From assembly GCA_031551515.1 (NCBI GenBank), contig JAVBNL010000009.1, positions 1 through 43,401 of the forward strand: DNA of 43,401 bases, given 5' to 3'. Positions 26,587 through 34,838 of this stretch are shown here, piece after piece. Origin of the DNA: FLUQ01 sp031551515 (lineage in GTDB: Bacteria > Desulfobacterota > Desulfovibrionia > Desulfovibrionales > Desulfovibrionaceae). The position numbers and the translations under genes are program-made. The notes beneath the pieces were generated by a model. It had not been told where the DNA came from. It was given only the letters and a program-made list of their open reading frames with translations, and made no database searches. The number at the start of each line of letters is the position of its first letter. Position 1 is the stretch's first letter.

Positions 26587-27786
26587 ATGCGTTTTCGCTT
26601 TTTTTATCTTGCAGCATGGTCGCTCGCCATATCCGCCCTGCCTGCTTTTTCCGCCTGCGCGGCGGAGGATGAATGCTGGCGCAAGACCGCCATCGACCCC
26701 ATGCGGGTGCTGGTCTGGTCTCCTGAAGAGCAGTTGTGCGGTTACCAGAACATGGAAAAGCTCTGGCCAGCCAACACGGCCGCAAAAGGCGCGAAAAAAA
26801 CCTCTCCCCTGCCTCGCGCCAAAGAATTGAGCCTGCCCTCGGCGGAAGCTTTCATGCGGCGCAACGGCGTGCGCGGCATGCTGGTCATTCATGACGGGAC
26901 CGTGGTTCTGGAAAAATACCGGGACGTTTTCGGCCCGGACAAGCGCTGGACTTCTTTTTCCATGGCCAAATCCATCACCTCCGTTCTGGCGGGCGCGGCA
27001 GTTAAAGACGGCAGCATCAAAAGCCTGGACGACCCCGTAACCCGGTACCTGCCGGAACTGCAAGGCGGCGGCTACGATGGCGTGACCGTACGCCAGCTTT
27101 TGACCATGACTTCCGGCGTGCGCTGGAACGAAAACTACCGCGACCCCAAATCGGACGTGGCCCGCCTGGTGAACTTGGCCGACACCACACAGCCGGTGCT
27201 GCTCGGGTATATGGCCAAGCTGCCCAGGGCGGCAAAACCCGGCACGCTGTTCAACTACAGCACAGGGGAAGCGAACCTGAGCGGGCATCTTGTGCGCCGC
27301 GCCACGGGCAAAAGCCTGGCCGCGTATCTTTCGGAGAAAATATGGTCCCGCGAAGGCATGGAGATGGACGCGTTCTGGAGCGCCGACCGCATGGGTTCCG
27401 AAGTCAGCGGCTGCTGCTTTAACGCCGCCATGCGCGACTACGGCCGCATCGGTCTTCTTATGTTGCGTGAAGGAACGCCGGGCAAAAACACTCTGCTGCC
27501 AAACGGCTGGGTGAAAGAGGCGACGACTGCAAGCGCGCCCGCACGGGTCGCGGGAAGGTCGTACGGCTATCAATGGTGGGTGCGTGATGGCGGCTCATAT
27601 CAGGCCAGCGGTATTTTCGGCCAGATGCTGCATGTGGACCCGGCGCGAAAGCTGGTCATCGTCATGCTTGGCGCGTGGGAATTGCCCACCGGCACGGCGG
27701 AACTGCATCAGGAGCGGCGGGTTTTTGTGGCCGCCATCAAAAAGGCCGCAGACGCAAGCAAGGAAAAAAACAACGAGGCTTCCTGA
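26587..27786 (+). CDS. Serine hydrolase of the beta-lactamase/6-aminohexanoate-dimer hydrolase type
   Basis: Exported penicillin-binding-fold hydrolase, 399 aa. Signal peptide MRFRFFYLAAWSLAISALPA..., cleaved near SACAAED (Cys24 could alternatively be a poor lipobox). The active-site S125-x-x-K128 lies in TSFSMAKSITS. The second motif appears as FNYSTGE, with the Tyr base retained but Asn replaced by Thr, as in nylon-oligomer hydrolase-like esterases; YGYQWWV and ASGIFGQ follow. Probably an esterase or amidase rather than a true beta-lactamase. AAAGGA precedes the ATG; an in-frame start at 26530 is less likely. Divergent from tetR with the operator between them. Confidence 0.85.
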   Translation: MRFRFFYLAAWSLAISALPAFSACAAEDECWRKTAIDPMRVLVWSPEEQLCGYQNMEKLWPANTAAKGAKKTSPLPRAKELSLPSAEAFMRRNGVRGMLVIHDGTVVLEKYRDVFGPDKRWTSFSMAKSITSVLAGAAVKDGSIKSLDDPVTRYLPELQGGGYDGVTVRQLLTMTSGVRWNENYRDPKSDVARLVNLADTTQPVLLGYMAKLPRAAKPGTLFNYSTGEANLSGHLVRRATGKSLAAYLSEKIWSREGMEMDAFWSADRMGSEVSGCCFNAAMRDYGRIGLLMLREGTPGKNTLLPNGWVKEATTASAPARVAGRSYGYQWWVRDGGSYQASGIFGQMLHVDPARKLVIVMLGAWELPTGTAELHQERRVFVAAIKKAADASKEKNNEAS

Positions 27787-27807
27787 CCGCAAAGGCCCGT
27801 TGCCGGC

Positions 27808-28506
27808 TTAGCCGCGCAGCAGCGGCTTTCGCTCCGCGTTCCCGGCGCTGCCGCCTTGCAGCAGGGCGGCCATGCGCCCGCCGGATTCCGCATAATGGTG
27901 CCGCACGGCCTTTTCAACGTGGTCCGCGTTACGGGTCAGCAGAGCCTCATAGACCTGCCGGTGCCGTTCGTAAATCTCTTCGGGGCCGAAAAGGCTCTTC
28001 CATTCCCGAAACATCAGGTACTTGGATATAACCCTGCAGCAACGGCGCGAAATACTGACCAGCAAGGGGTTTTCGGCATGCCGCAAATACGCGTCATGAA
28101 AATCGGTGCTCAGGCCGGGCAGTTCTTCATGGGGGTCGCCTTTGGCGGTTATGCCCCGCATTTTTTCGATCAGCTCTTCCAAATCTTCCCAATCCCGGCC
28201 GGTCATGATCCCCGCAACCGAGCTTGCGGCGGCGCCCTCAAGCAGTCCACAGACTTCGTAACTGTGCCGGATGCTTTCCGGAGTCAGCAGGGTCACGTAG
28301 CGCCCCCGTTTGGGGTGCGACATCAAAAAGCCTTCAGTCTCCAGAAGGTACAGCGCTTCCCGCACCGGCGCCCGGCTTATGCCGCATTCTTCAGCCAGGC
28401 CGGCTTCGTTGATCTTATCGCCGCAGCGCAACTCTCCGTCGCGAATGCGCCGCCTGACAAGATCAAAGACCTGTTCGCTGTATGTCGGCTTGCTCAACTG
28501 CTGCAT
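27808..28506 (-). CDS. GntR-family regulator (FadR/FCD subgroup)
   Basis: 232 aa. N-terminal winged HTH: YSEQVFDLVRRRIRDGEL, INEAGLAEECGISRAPVREAL, LETEGFL. The C-terminal FCD helical bundle contains DFHDAYLRHAENPLL and later His residues (HRQVYEAL, HHYAESG) that form the metal site usual in this subgroup, whose ligands are often organic acids. Last gene of the seven-gene minus-strand operon, 29 bp after the YbaK-like gene, so it likely controls the whole cassette from the promoter near 34750. Confidence 0.93.
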   Translation of the reverse strand: MQQLSKPTYSEQVFDLVRRRIRDGELRCGDKINEAGLAEECGISRAPVREALYLLETEGFLMSHPKRGRYVTLLTPESIRHSYEVCGLLEGAAASSVAGIMTGRDWEDLEELIEKMRGITAKGDPHEELPGLSTDFHDAYLRHAENPLLVSISRRCCRVISKYLMFREWKSLFGPEEIYERHRQVYEALLTRNADHVEKAVRHHYAESGGRMAALLQGGSAGNAERKPLLRG

Positions 28507-28535
28507 ACGGTACTCGAGTAAGATCGGTAAAAGGC

Positions 28536-29030
28536 TTATCGCTTGAATGCGCGACCGGCAAAGTCTCCGTGCACTCCGCCCAAAAGGGTCAAAACAGCCG
28601 GCCCGACAGCGGCGACCACGCCGCGCCGACCCGCGTTGAAAACGATCTCATCCAGTCGCAAGACGCTTTCCTGAATATAGACCGGAAGAGGCCGCCGCAT
28701 TCCGAACGGTGAAATACCGCCCGGTATGTAGCCTGTCAACTCTTCGGCCATGGCCGGAGAACAGGGCCGTATGCGCCGCAGCCCGGCAAGGCGCGCCAAT
28801 TTACGCGCGGAAACCTGCAAATTGCCGTGTATCAGGGCCACCAGCGGCTGTTCCTCTTTTTCCAAATCCAGGCCGACAAAAAGCAGGGTCTTGATCACGG
28901 CATGCTCGTGCAGCCCCAACTGCGCCGCTGCATCTTTGGTTCCGCCGCCGGGATGGTAGACATACTCCAGGCGGCGGGGGGCGAACCCGGCTTCGCGCAG
29001 CAGCCGCAACGCGCGCGGATCATCATGCAT
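28536..29030 (-). CDS. ybaK: YbaK/EbsC-type aminoacyl-tRNA deacylase
   Basis: 164 aa, INS-superfamily trans-editing enzyme that hydrolyses mischarged tRNA, classically Cys-tRNA-Pro. Motifs: EYVYHPGGGTKDAAAQLGL, VIKTLLFVGL with the conserved Lys, VSARKLARLAGLRR, GYIPGGISPFGMRRPLPVYI and NAGRRG. The exact substrate among family members (Cys, Ala, 2-aminobutyrate on tRNA-Pro) cannot be told apart by eye. Unusual location: inside a transporter/PLP-enzyme operon, between tctB (39 bp) and the GntR gene (29 bp), which may mean protection against misacylation by the amino acid handled here. Confidence 0.9.
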   Translation of the reverse strand: MHDDPRALRLLREAGFAPRRLEYVYHPGGGTKDAAAQLGLHEHAVIKTLLFVGLDLEKEEQPLVALIHGNLQVSARKLARLAGLRRIRPCSPAMAEELTGYIPGGISPFGMRRPLPVYIQESVLRLDEIVFNAGRRGVVAAVGPAVLTLLGGVHGDFAGRAFKR

Positions 29031-29069
29031 GCGCCATCTCCCTTTTTCCGGCAGCCTTCAAGTTAGCCG

Positions 29070-29519
29070 CTACGAGAGCAGCGGCTCCGGAAAATTGATA
29101 TGCATCAGCCGGGTAAAGAACAAGTAAAAAAATGCGACCACGCCTGCCGAGAATAACAAATTGAGCGCCATGGCCGTTTTTGTCCGTTCGGCGGTGAGAA
29201 ACACTGTCACGCTGAGGCTCATAAAAAAAATCGTCAGAAAAAAGGATACATACAAAGCGCAGAACACGCTGGCCAGAAATACGCAAATCACAAAGCCGAA
29301 ATGCCGGATATTCAGATCGCCGAAAAAAGGCAGAACCGCATCGCGGGGCAGAAAAAACGCCCGCACGGCCATAAGCGCCGCGCAAGCGATCAAAGCCCAG
29401 AGAATCACATTGGGCAAAAGCACGCCTTCACGGGGTACGCCTTCCAACTGCCGCATCAAAAACAGGGACAGCAGGCAGATGAAGACCGCCGTGCCGATGT
29501 CGACAGCACGCTCTTTCAT
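29070..29519 (-). CDS. tctB: TTT transporter small membrane subunit TctB
   Basis: 149 aa with four predicted membrane helices, the standard size and topology of the poorly conserved TctB subunit: ...AVFICLLSLFLMRQLEG, IRHFGFVICVFLASVFCAL, TKTAMALNLLFSAGVVAFF and FTRLMHINFPEP near the C-terminus, a typical TctB ending. Its start overlaps the tctA stop by four bases (ATGA coupling). Forms the membrane complex with TctA. Confidence 0.88.
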   Translation of the reverse strand: MKERAVDIGTAVFICLLSLFLMRQLEGVPREGVLLPNVILWALIACAALMAVRAFFLPRDAVLPFFGDLNIRHFGFVICVFLASVFCALYVSFFLTIFFMSLSVTVFLTAERTKTAMALNLLFSAGVVAFFYLFFTRLMHINFPEPLLS

Positions 29520-31066
29520 GATTGCACCCTCGAGGATCGCGATTGCTCTTTGCTCTCTTCCGTCCGCAGGTCCGCCTTCCCGGCTTTGGCCTTATATTCC
29601 CTCCACACGGAATAGACCAGAGAAAGCACTGTCAGCAGTATTAAAATGAGGCTGGCCGGACGGGAGAAGAAATACCAGACGACACTGCCTTTGGCCGCAC
29701 CGAGATGCAGCGAAAGCTTGAATCCTTCCTCAAGGGTCTGACCGAGGATCAGGCCCAGCGCCAGCGGAGCGACGCCGAATTTGAAGCGAATGAGCAGATA
29801 GCCCAAAACGCCCATACAGCCCATGGAAATGACGTCCATATTCGAACTGTTGATGGAATAGGAACCGACAATGGCCAGAGCCATGATGCTTGCAACCAGC
29901 GTGCGCTGCGGTATCTGTAGCACCTTGACGAAACCGCGGACCAGAACCAGCCCCAGAGCCAGCACCATGATGTTGGCCACGAACAGCCCGATCATGTAGG
30001 TAAAGACCGTATTGCCCTGTTCGGTGAACAGCTTGAATCCGGGTTTGAGCCCGTGGGTCATCAACGCGCCCAAAAGTACAGCCGCCGGGGCGCTGCCGGG
30101 AATGCCCAGCGTCAGCAAGGGGATTTGCGAGCCGCCGACAACGGCGTTGTTGCAGACCTCGGGCGCCATGATTCCTTCGATGATGCCGGTGCCGAAGCGT
30201 TCCGGCTTTTTGGAAAAGCGCTTGGCCTCGTTATAGGCGATAAAGGTGGCGATATTGCCCCCTGCCCCGGGCATGATGCCGATGATAATTCCGACTATCC
30301 CGCTGACCCCGACCACCCAGATATGGCGGCAAAATTCCTTGCAGGTCTGCCAAAAAACGCCCGGAATTTTTACATATGGAGCCAGGGCGCTCTGCCCGGC
30401 CGGTTTAAGCAGCAAGAGCGCCTGCGGTATGGCAAAAAGCCCGATCAGCGAGGGAATGACGTTAATGCCGTTAAGCAGCTCAAGCGTGTTGAAAGTGAAC
30501 CTGGGGTGCCCTGTCACGGGGTCCATGCCTACACAGGCGAGAATAAGCCCCAGCAGCCCGCCTATGAGGCCTTTGAGCACGTTTCCCGCCGAAAGGGAAG
30601 ATATGATGGTCAGAGCGAAAATGCAGAGCCAGAACTGTTCCGGCGCGCCGAATTTCATGGAGACCATGGCCAGGGGAATAGAAAGAAACAACAAGGAAAT
30701 GGCCCCCACTATGCCGCCCGCCATGGAGGCGATCAGAGCGGTGAGCAGGGCTTTTTGCGCCTGCCCCTGCCGGGCCATGGGATAGCCGTCGAATGTGGTG
30801 CACAAAGCCGCGGCGGTGCCCGGCGTATTCAGCAAAATGGCCGGTATGGAACCGCCGTATTCCGACCCGCAATACACGGATCCCAGCATCAGAAGCGCCA
30901 CATGCGCCTCCATGCCGAAGGTGAAAGGCATGAGCAGCGCTATGCCCAGCGTGCCCGTCAGGCCGGGTACAGCTCCCATGACAATGCCGAAGCACACGGA
31001 AAGCGCCATGAGCAGCAAGGTCAGCGGATCAAGCAGGTTGGAAAGGACAACCAAGGGATCGAACAT
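29516..31066 (-). CDS. tctA: TTT transporter large membrane subunit TctA
   Basis: 516-aa, 12-helix permease of the tripartite tricarboxylate transporter family. Conserved regions: GAVPGLTGTLGIALLMPFTFGM near the N-terminus, the large loop with GSVYCGSEYGGSIPAILLNTPG, IGIMPGAGGNIATFIAYNEAKR, and AAVLLGALMTHGLKPG. Uptake is Na+- or H+-coupled and depends on the periplasmic protein TctC. Substrates across the family range over tricarboxylates, dicarboxylates, aromatic acids and sulfonates, so the ligand here is open. Separated from tctC by a GC-rich hairpin. Confidence 0.96.
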   Translation of the reverse strand: MFDPLVVLSNLLDPLTLLLMALSVCFGIVMGAVPGLTGTLGIALLMPFTFGMEAHVALLMLGSVYCGSEYGGSIPAILLNTPGTAAALCTTFDGYPMARQGQAQKALLTALIASMAGGIVGAISLLFLSIPLAMVSMKFGAPEQFWLCIFALTIISSLSAGNVLKGLIGGLLGLILACVGMDPVTGHPRFTFNTLELLNGINVIPSLIGLFAIPQALLLLKPAGQSALAPYVKIPGVFWQTCKEFCRHIWVVGVSGIVGIIIGIMPGAGGNIATFIAYNEAKRFSKKPERFGTGIIEGIMAPEVCNNAVVGGSQIPLLTLGIPGSAPAAVLLGALMTHGLKPGFKLFTEQGNTVFTYMIGLFVANIMVLALGLVLVRGFVKVLQIPQRTLVASIMALAIVGSYSINSSNMDVISMGCMGVLGYLLIRFKFGVAPLALGLILGQTLEEGFKLSLHLGAAKGSVVWYFFSRPASLILILLTVLSLVYSVWREYKAKAGKADLRTEESKEQSRSSRVQS

Positions 31067-31099
31067 GCGTACCCTCCCGGCTGTTGATCATTGCGGAGA

Positions 31100-31133
31100 G
31101 CGCGCGGCGCCAGGCTTTCCGGACGCCGCGCGC
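31100..31133 (-). terminator. Hairpin between tctC and tctA (attenuator or stabiliser)
   Basis: A perfect 10-bp GC-only stem (31100-31109 with 31124-31133), 7 bases after the tctC stop. No T-run follows on the minus strand, so it more likely protects the tctC mRNA 3' end, raising binding-protein levels over permease, than stops transcription. Confidence 0.55.
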
Positions 31134-31139
31134 GAAAAG

Positions 31140-32102
31140 CTATTCTTTCAGTTCGCCCATTTTGACGAGCAGGGGGCGGATTCTGGCTTTCTCTTTGGCG
31201 ATGGTGTCGGCGAATTCCTTGCTGGTCTGATAGTACGGCATCAGGCCGACATTTTTCACCGCTTTCTGATATTCCGGGTTGGCCGCCATTTTTGACAGTT
31301 GCGCCTCAAGAAAGGCCTGCGCTTCCTTGGGGAACTTCAAGGGCGTGGCCAGGCCCCGGTATTTGGCTGAGAGAAGCGCATAGCCCTGTTCCTTGAAAGT
31401 GGGGATACCAGAGCAAAGCTCGAAACGCTTGTCGGTCGCTATAGCCAGGCCCCGGGTCTTTTCCATGCGCAAAAAGCTGTTGGCGGATCCGAAATAGCTG
31501 TCCACCTCGCCGCTGAGCAGGGCGGGAATGGCTTTGCCCCCGCCGGGGTACGGCACCTGCGTGAACTCCGCCCCGGTGAGATTTTCAACCTGCATCAGAA
31601 ATAGATGGTCGCCCGTCAGCTTGCCCACCGTGGCAACCGTAACTTTTTTGGGATTGGCTTTGGCATAGTCCAGAAACTCTTTCAGCGTTTTCCATTTGCT
31701 GTCTTCGCGGACCATGATGATGTCCGGATCATAGACCAGCCCGCACAGCGGGTTCAATTCTTCCGTTTTATATCCCGGCTGGCCTTTGGGCCGCAACATG
31801 GGCTGCAGGATGATGTGCGGTATGTCCACGCCACCGATGAAGTAACCGTCCGGCTTGCCCTGGGCCAGTTCCGTCCAGCCCATTTCACCGCCCGCCCCCG
31901 CCTTATAGGTCACGACGATGGGCTGCGGGATATACTCTTTGGCGAATTTTTCGATGGTCCTGTGGCTCACGTCGCTGCCGCCGCCCGGGTTGAACGCGGT
32001 CAGCAGAGTAATGGGTTTCGCCGGATAGTCAGCGGCGGAAGAAATGGACGTGAAACAGAGCAGAAAAACGAAAGACACCGCTAATAGTGCGCGAATTTTC
32101 AT
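31140..32102 (-). CDS. tctC: TTT transporter periplasmic binding protein TctC
   Basis: 320-aa extracytoplasmic solute receptor (Bug/TctC family). Signal peptide MKIRALLAVSFVFLLCFTS..., cleavage near SSA-ADYPAKP. The first beta strand and loop YPAKPITLLTAFNPGGGSD, which contacts the ligand carboxylate, and the second conserved segment VTVATVGKLTGDHLF are intact. The start at 32102 follows GAGGAA; upstream in-frame ATGs at 32135 and 32174 would hide the signal peptide. 86 bp after the aminotransferase gene. Confidence 0.94.
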   Translation of the reverse strand: MKIRALLAVSFVFLLCFTSISSAADYPAKPITLLTAFNPGGGSDVSHRTIEKFAKEYIPQPIVVTYKAGAGGEMGWTELAQGKPDGYFIGGVDIPHIILQPMLRPKGQPGYKTEELNPLCGLVYDPDIIMVREDSKWKTLKEFLDYAKANPKKVTVATVGKLTGDHLFLMQVENLTGAEFTQVPYPGGGKAIPALLSGEVDSYFGSANSFLRMEKTRGLAIATDKRFELCSGIPTFKEQGYALLSAKYRGLATPLKFPKEAQAFLEAQLSKMAANPEYQKAVKNVGLMPYYQTSKEFADTIAKEKARIRPLLVKMGELKE

Positions 32103-32188
32103 AGCCCTATTCCTCTGTTGTGGTGTTGACTTCATATTCCGCTGTAAGAACCACCTGTATCCATTGTACTGCACACAGTTGCCGACGC

Positions 32189-33367
32189 TTAGCCGAGTGT
32201 CGCGGCAAAGCGTTTGATTCTGGCGATCCCTTCCTTCAGTTCATCCCAGGACCGCACACAGGTGCAGCGCAGATATCCCTCGCCGTGAGCGCCGAAGGCC
32301 GACCCGGGAACCGCCGCAACATGGTGTTCGCACAGCAGCTTCTCCGCAACCTGGGCGGAACTGAGCCCCAGCTTGCGGATATCGGCAAAGGCGTAGAAGC
32401 CCCCTTCCGGCATGGGGCACGAAATGCCCGGCACGGCGTCAAGCTCCGCCGTGAACCAGGCGCAGCGTTTCTCCCAGTCCTGCCACAGGGCTTTCACCTC
32501 GGGGCGCGGTGGTTCGCCAAAGGCCGCGGCGGCCCCGGCCTGGACAAAAGAATTGACGCAGGTCAAAAGATGCCGCTGCATTTCCAGCATGCCCGCAATG
32601 TCGGCCGGGGGGGCGTAAATGAACCCAATACGCCAGCCACCCATGGCAAAGGTCTTGGTCAGGCCCATGATGGTCCAGGTGCGCTCGCGCATGCCGGGCA
32701 ATGTTGCAATGCTGGTGTGTTTTCGCCCGCCCCAGGTCACCCGTTCGTAAATTTCGTCGGCCACCACGGTCAGGTTGTACTTTTTCGCCGCATCGGCCAC
32801 TATGGTCAGGTCTTCGGGCGTATGAACCACCCCGGTAGGATTCTGCGGCGAATTGAGCAGAACGGCCTTGGTTCTGGAAGTAATGGCCTCTTCAAGCTGC
32901 CGGGCTGTCCAACGAAAATCGTTTTCCGCAAGAAGCGGCACCGGAACGGCTCGCCCGCCCGCCGCGTTGATGAGCGGTTCATAACTGACGAAACAGGGGT
33001 CTTCCATCAGCACCTCATCGCCGGGGTCAAGCAGGCTGAGAAAAGCCAGGGTCAACCCCTGCTTGATGCCCATGGTCGCGACGATCTCCGTCGCCGGGTC
33101 CGCCACGATGCCCTGCGTGGAACGCAGCATGGCCGCGCAGGCTTCTCTGAAGGCGAAAGTGCCCTGTCCGTGCGTCTGATGCGTCTCTCCATTCCGGATG
33201 GCCCTGATCCCGGCCTCACAGACATACTCCGGCGTGTGCTCGGCCGCCCGCCCGGCGGAAAGGTCCACCACGCTGACGCCCTTGCGGCGCATCTCGATGG
33301 CGATATCCGCTATTCCTACCGTGGCTGAAGGTTGCATGGTGCGCGCCAGCTTTGAAAGTACCGCCAT
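32189..33367 (-). CDS. PLP-dependent class I/II aminotransferase
   Basis: 392 aa, fold type I. Landmarks: THGQGTFAFREACAAML, NSPQNPTGVV with NPTG at 176-179, DEIYERV with D204 (pyridine N contact), the PLP lysine K238 in GLTKTFAMGGWRIG, and a substrate-carboxylate Arg in LRCTCVRSWDELKEG. Related to aspartate/aromatic or other family-I aminotransferases; substrate unknown. Second gene of the operon, 43 bp after the threonine-synthase-like gene, so the two enzymes may act in sequence on the compound imported by TctABC. Confidence 0.9.
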   Translation of the reverse strand: MAVLSKLARTMQPSATVGIADIAIEMRRKGVSVVDLSAGRAAEHTPEYVCEAGIRAIRNGETHQTHGQGTFAFREACAAMLRSTQGIVADPATEIVATMGIKQGLTLAFLSLLDPGDEVLMEDPCFVSYEPLINAAGGRAVPVPLLAENDFRWTARQLEEAITSRTKAVLLNSPQNPTGVVHTPEDLTIVADAAKKYNLTVVADEIYERVTWGGRKHTSIATLPGMRERTWTIMGLTKTFAMGGWRIGFIYAPPADIAGMLEMQRHLLTCVNSFVQAGAAAAFGEPPRPEVKALWQDWEKRCAWFTAELDAVPGISCPMPEGGFYAFADIRKLGLSSAQVAEKLLCEHHVAAVPGSAFGAHGEGYLRCTCVRSWDELKEGIARIKRFAATLG

Positions 33368-33410
33368 GGCTCCTCCTTTATGAACTATACCGGTTGATCG
33401 GCGTATGCCG

Positions 33411-34649
33411 TCAGGGCATGGACTCCAGAGCCGCCTCCACAGCCGCCCGCGTCGGAGGTATGGGCTCAGGCATGACGCAATCGGCCGCCACGGCCTGGGG
33501 AAAATTCAGCCCGTGCCCGGTAATGGTGCATACCGTATGGCCGAGGTCGGAAAATCCCGGCTGTTTGCGTAGCGTTTCCACTGCCGCTACGCTGACGGCG
33601 CCGGCCGGCTCGGCGAAAAGGCCTTCTTCCCGGGCCAGCGCCTTTATGGCCGCAAGAAATTCCTGATCCGTCACGGAGACAAAGGCGCCGCCCGTTTTGC
33701 GCGCGGCCTGCAGGCAATATTTACCCCAATAGGGGTTGTTGTTCATGATGGCGTCGGAAACGGAAATCTTTTTTTCCACAGGTGTCACGGCTTCTTTGCC
33801 CGCTTCGAAAGCCTGCGCCGTGGGGTTGCAGGCGGCGAGCTGCACGCCGACGAGACGCGGCATGCGGTCGATGACGCCCGCTTCCAACAGCTCTTCAAAA
33901 CCGTCGTGCATGGAGACAAGCCCGGCCCCGCCGCCGCAGGGCACAAGGACCGTATCCGGAGCGCGCCCGAGTTGCCGGGTGATGCCGTACGCGGCAAGGC
34001 GCTTGGCGGCCAGACGATACGGATTCGGCCCCCCGCACTGAAACCAGCCTTTGGCCGCAACCATGGCGGAACAGAGCGCGCTTGCCGCAGCCATGTCGCC
34101 CTCGACCCGGATCACCCGCCCGCCGTAGACCAGGCACTTGGACATCTTCGCCGGCGAAACGTCGCGCTGAACAAAAACCACCGAGCGCAACCCTGCCCGC
34201 GCCCCGTACGCCGCAATGCTGGCCGAGTTGTTGCCGGAAGAAGAAAGGCAGACGGTATCGCGCCCCAGCTCCAACGCCTTAAGCACGCAGAGCGAGGTGC
34301 CCCGGTCTTTCAGCGACAGGGTCGGCCCCATCTCCAGCTTGAATGACAGATTCGGAACGCCGAATTTAGCGCCCAGGCGGTTGGAAGGCAGCAGCGGCGC
34401 TTCATTCTCGCCCAGACTGACCTTTTCGATAAGCTCAGGCCGTGAAATGGGCAGAAAGCGCAGCCATTGACGCAAAAAAGAACCGTCATCGGCGGGAAAA
34501 CCGCCGCGCAGTTCTTTCTTCAAGGCCTCAACGGAAAAAACGACTCGCAGCGGCGCGGCGCAACGGGCGCAGGTCAGGGAAAATTCCTTTTCAGGAACGA
34601 GGGCCCCGCAATCCCGGCAGCGCAATCCTAAAACCCTGTCAACGTACAT
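33411..34649 (-). CDS. Threonine-synthase-like PLP enzyme with zinc ribbon
   Basis: 412-aa fold-type II PLP enzyme. The N-terminal ribbon has Cys 11, 14, 27 and 30 (CRDCG...CARC). PLP lysine K114 lies in PTLSLKDRGT, the threonine-synthase form of the motif with Leu in place of the usual Phe. CLSSSGNNSASIAAYGARAG binds the substrate carboxylate. CGGGAGLVSMHDGFEEL is the PLP phosphate loop, and TITGHGLNFP the C-terminal family motif. True threonine synthase is possible, but the operon context suggests a paralogue: an ammonia- or beta-lyase, or a cysteate-synthase-like enzyme. Start at ATG 34649, 5 bases after AGGAGG; a GTG two codons earlier overlaps the RBS. Confidence 0.85.
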   Translation of the reverse strand: MYVDRVLGLRCRDCGALVPEKEFSLTCARCAAPLRVVFSVEALKKELRGGFPADDGSFLRQWLRFLPISRPELIEKVSLGENEAPLLPSNRLGAKFGVPNLSFKLEMGPTLSLKDRGTSLCVLKALELGRDTVCLSSSGNNSASIAAYGARAGLRSVVFVQRDVSPAKMSKCLVYGGRVIRVEGDMAAASALCSAMVAAKGWFQCGGPNPYRLAAKRLAAYGITRQLGRAPDTVLVPCGGGAGLVSMHDGFEELLEAGVIDRMPRLVGVQLAACNPTAQAFEAGKEAVTPVEKKISVSDAIMNNNPYWGKYCLQAARKTGGAFVSVTDQEFLAAIKALAREEGLFAEPAGAVSVAAVETLRKQPGFSDLGHTVCTITGHGLNFPQAVAADCVMPEPIPPTRAAVEAALESMP

Positions 34650-34748
34650 GAGCACCTCCTGAAACTATATGGAAGCCACAGCAGGCAAAAGAAGGGACAC
34701 CGCGCCGCCGGCCGTACACGGCGGAACAGTGACGTACGACCGTCGACA

Positions 34749-34776
34749 GTATTACTAAATAGGTACCGCCTGTCAA
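34749..34776 (-). promoter_or_regulatory. Promoter of the PLP/TTT operon
   Basis: Minus strand: perfect TTGACA (34776-34771), 16 bp, TAATAC (34754-34749). Leader of about 90 bases before the first gene. Short AT-rich partial dyads (TATT/AATA) overlap the -10 and could be part of the GntR site. Confidence 0.6.
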
Positions 34777-34815
34777 TGAAAAACGCCCGCGCCGCCATCT
34801 ACGGCGCGGGCGTTT
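34777..34815 (-). terminator. Terminator of uraA
   Basis: A perfect 14-bp stem (34781-34794 with 34802-34815) and a 7-base loop, followed on the minus strand by TTTTT, 24 bases after the uraA stop. It directly abuts the next operon's -35. Confidence 0.82.
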
Positions 34816-34838
34816 ACCGCCTGCTGCAATAAAACTAT

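Noticed and set aside
30053..31087. A 344-codon plus-strand frame over tctA
   Set aside because: Shadow of tctA; no recognisable protein features.
33352..34470. Several plus-strand frames opposite the threonine-synthase-like gene
   Set aside because: Antisense shadows; the minus strand has a zinc ribbon, PLP lysine motif and strong RBS.
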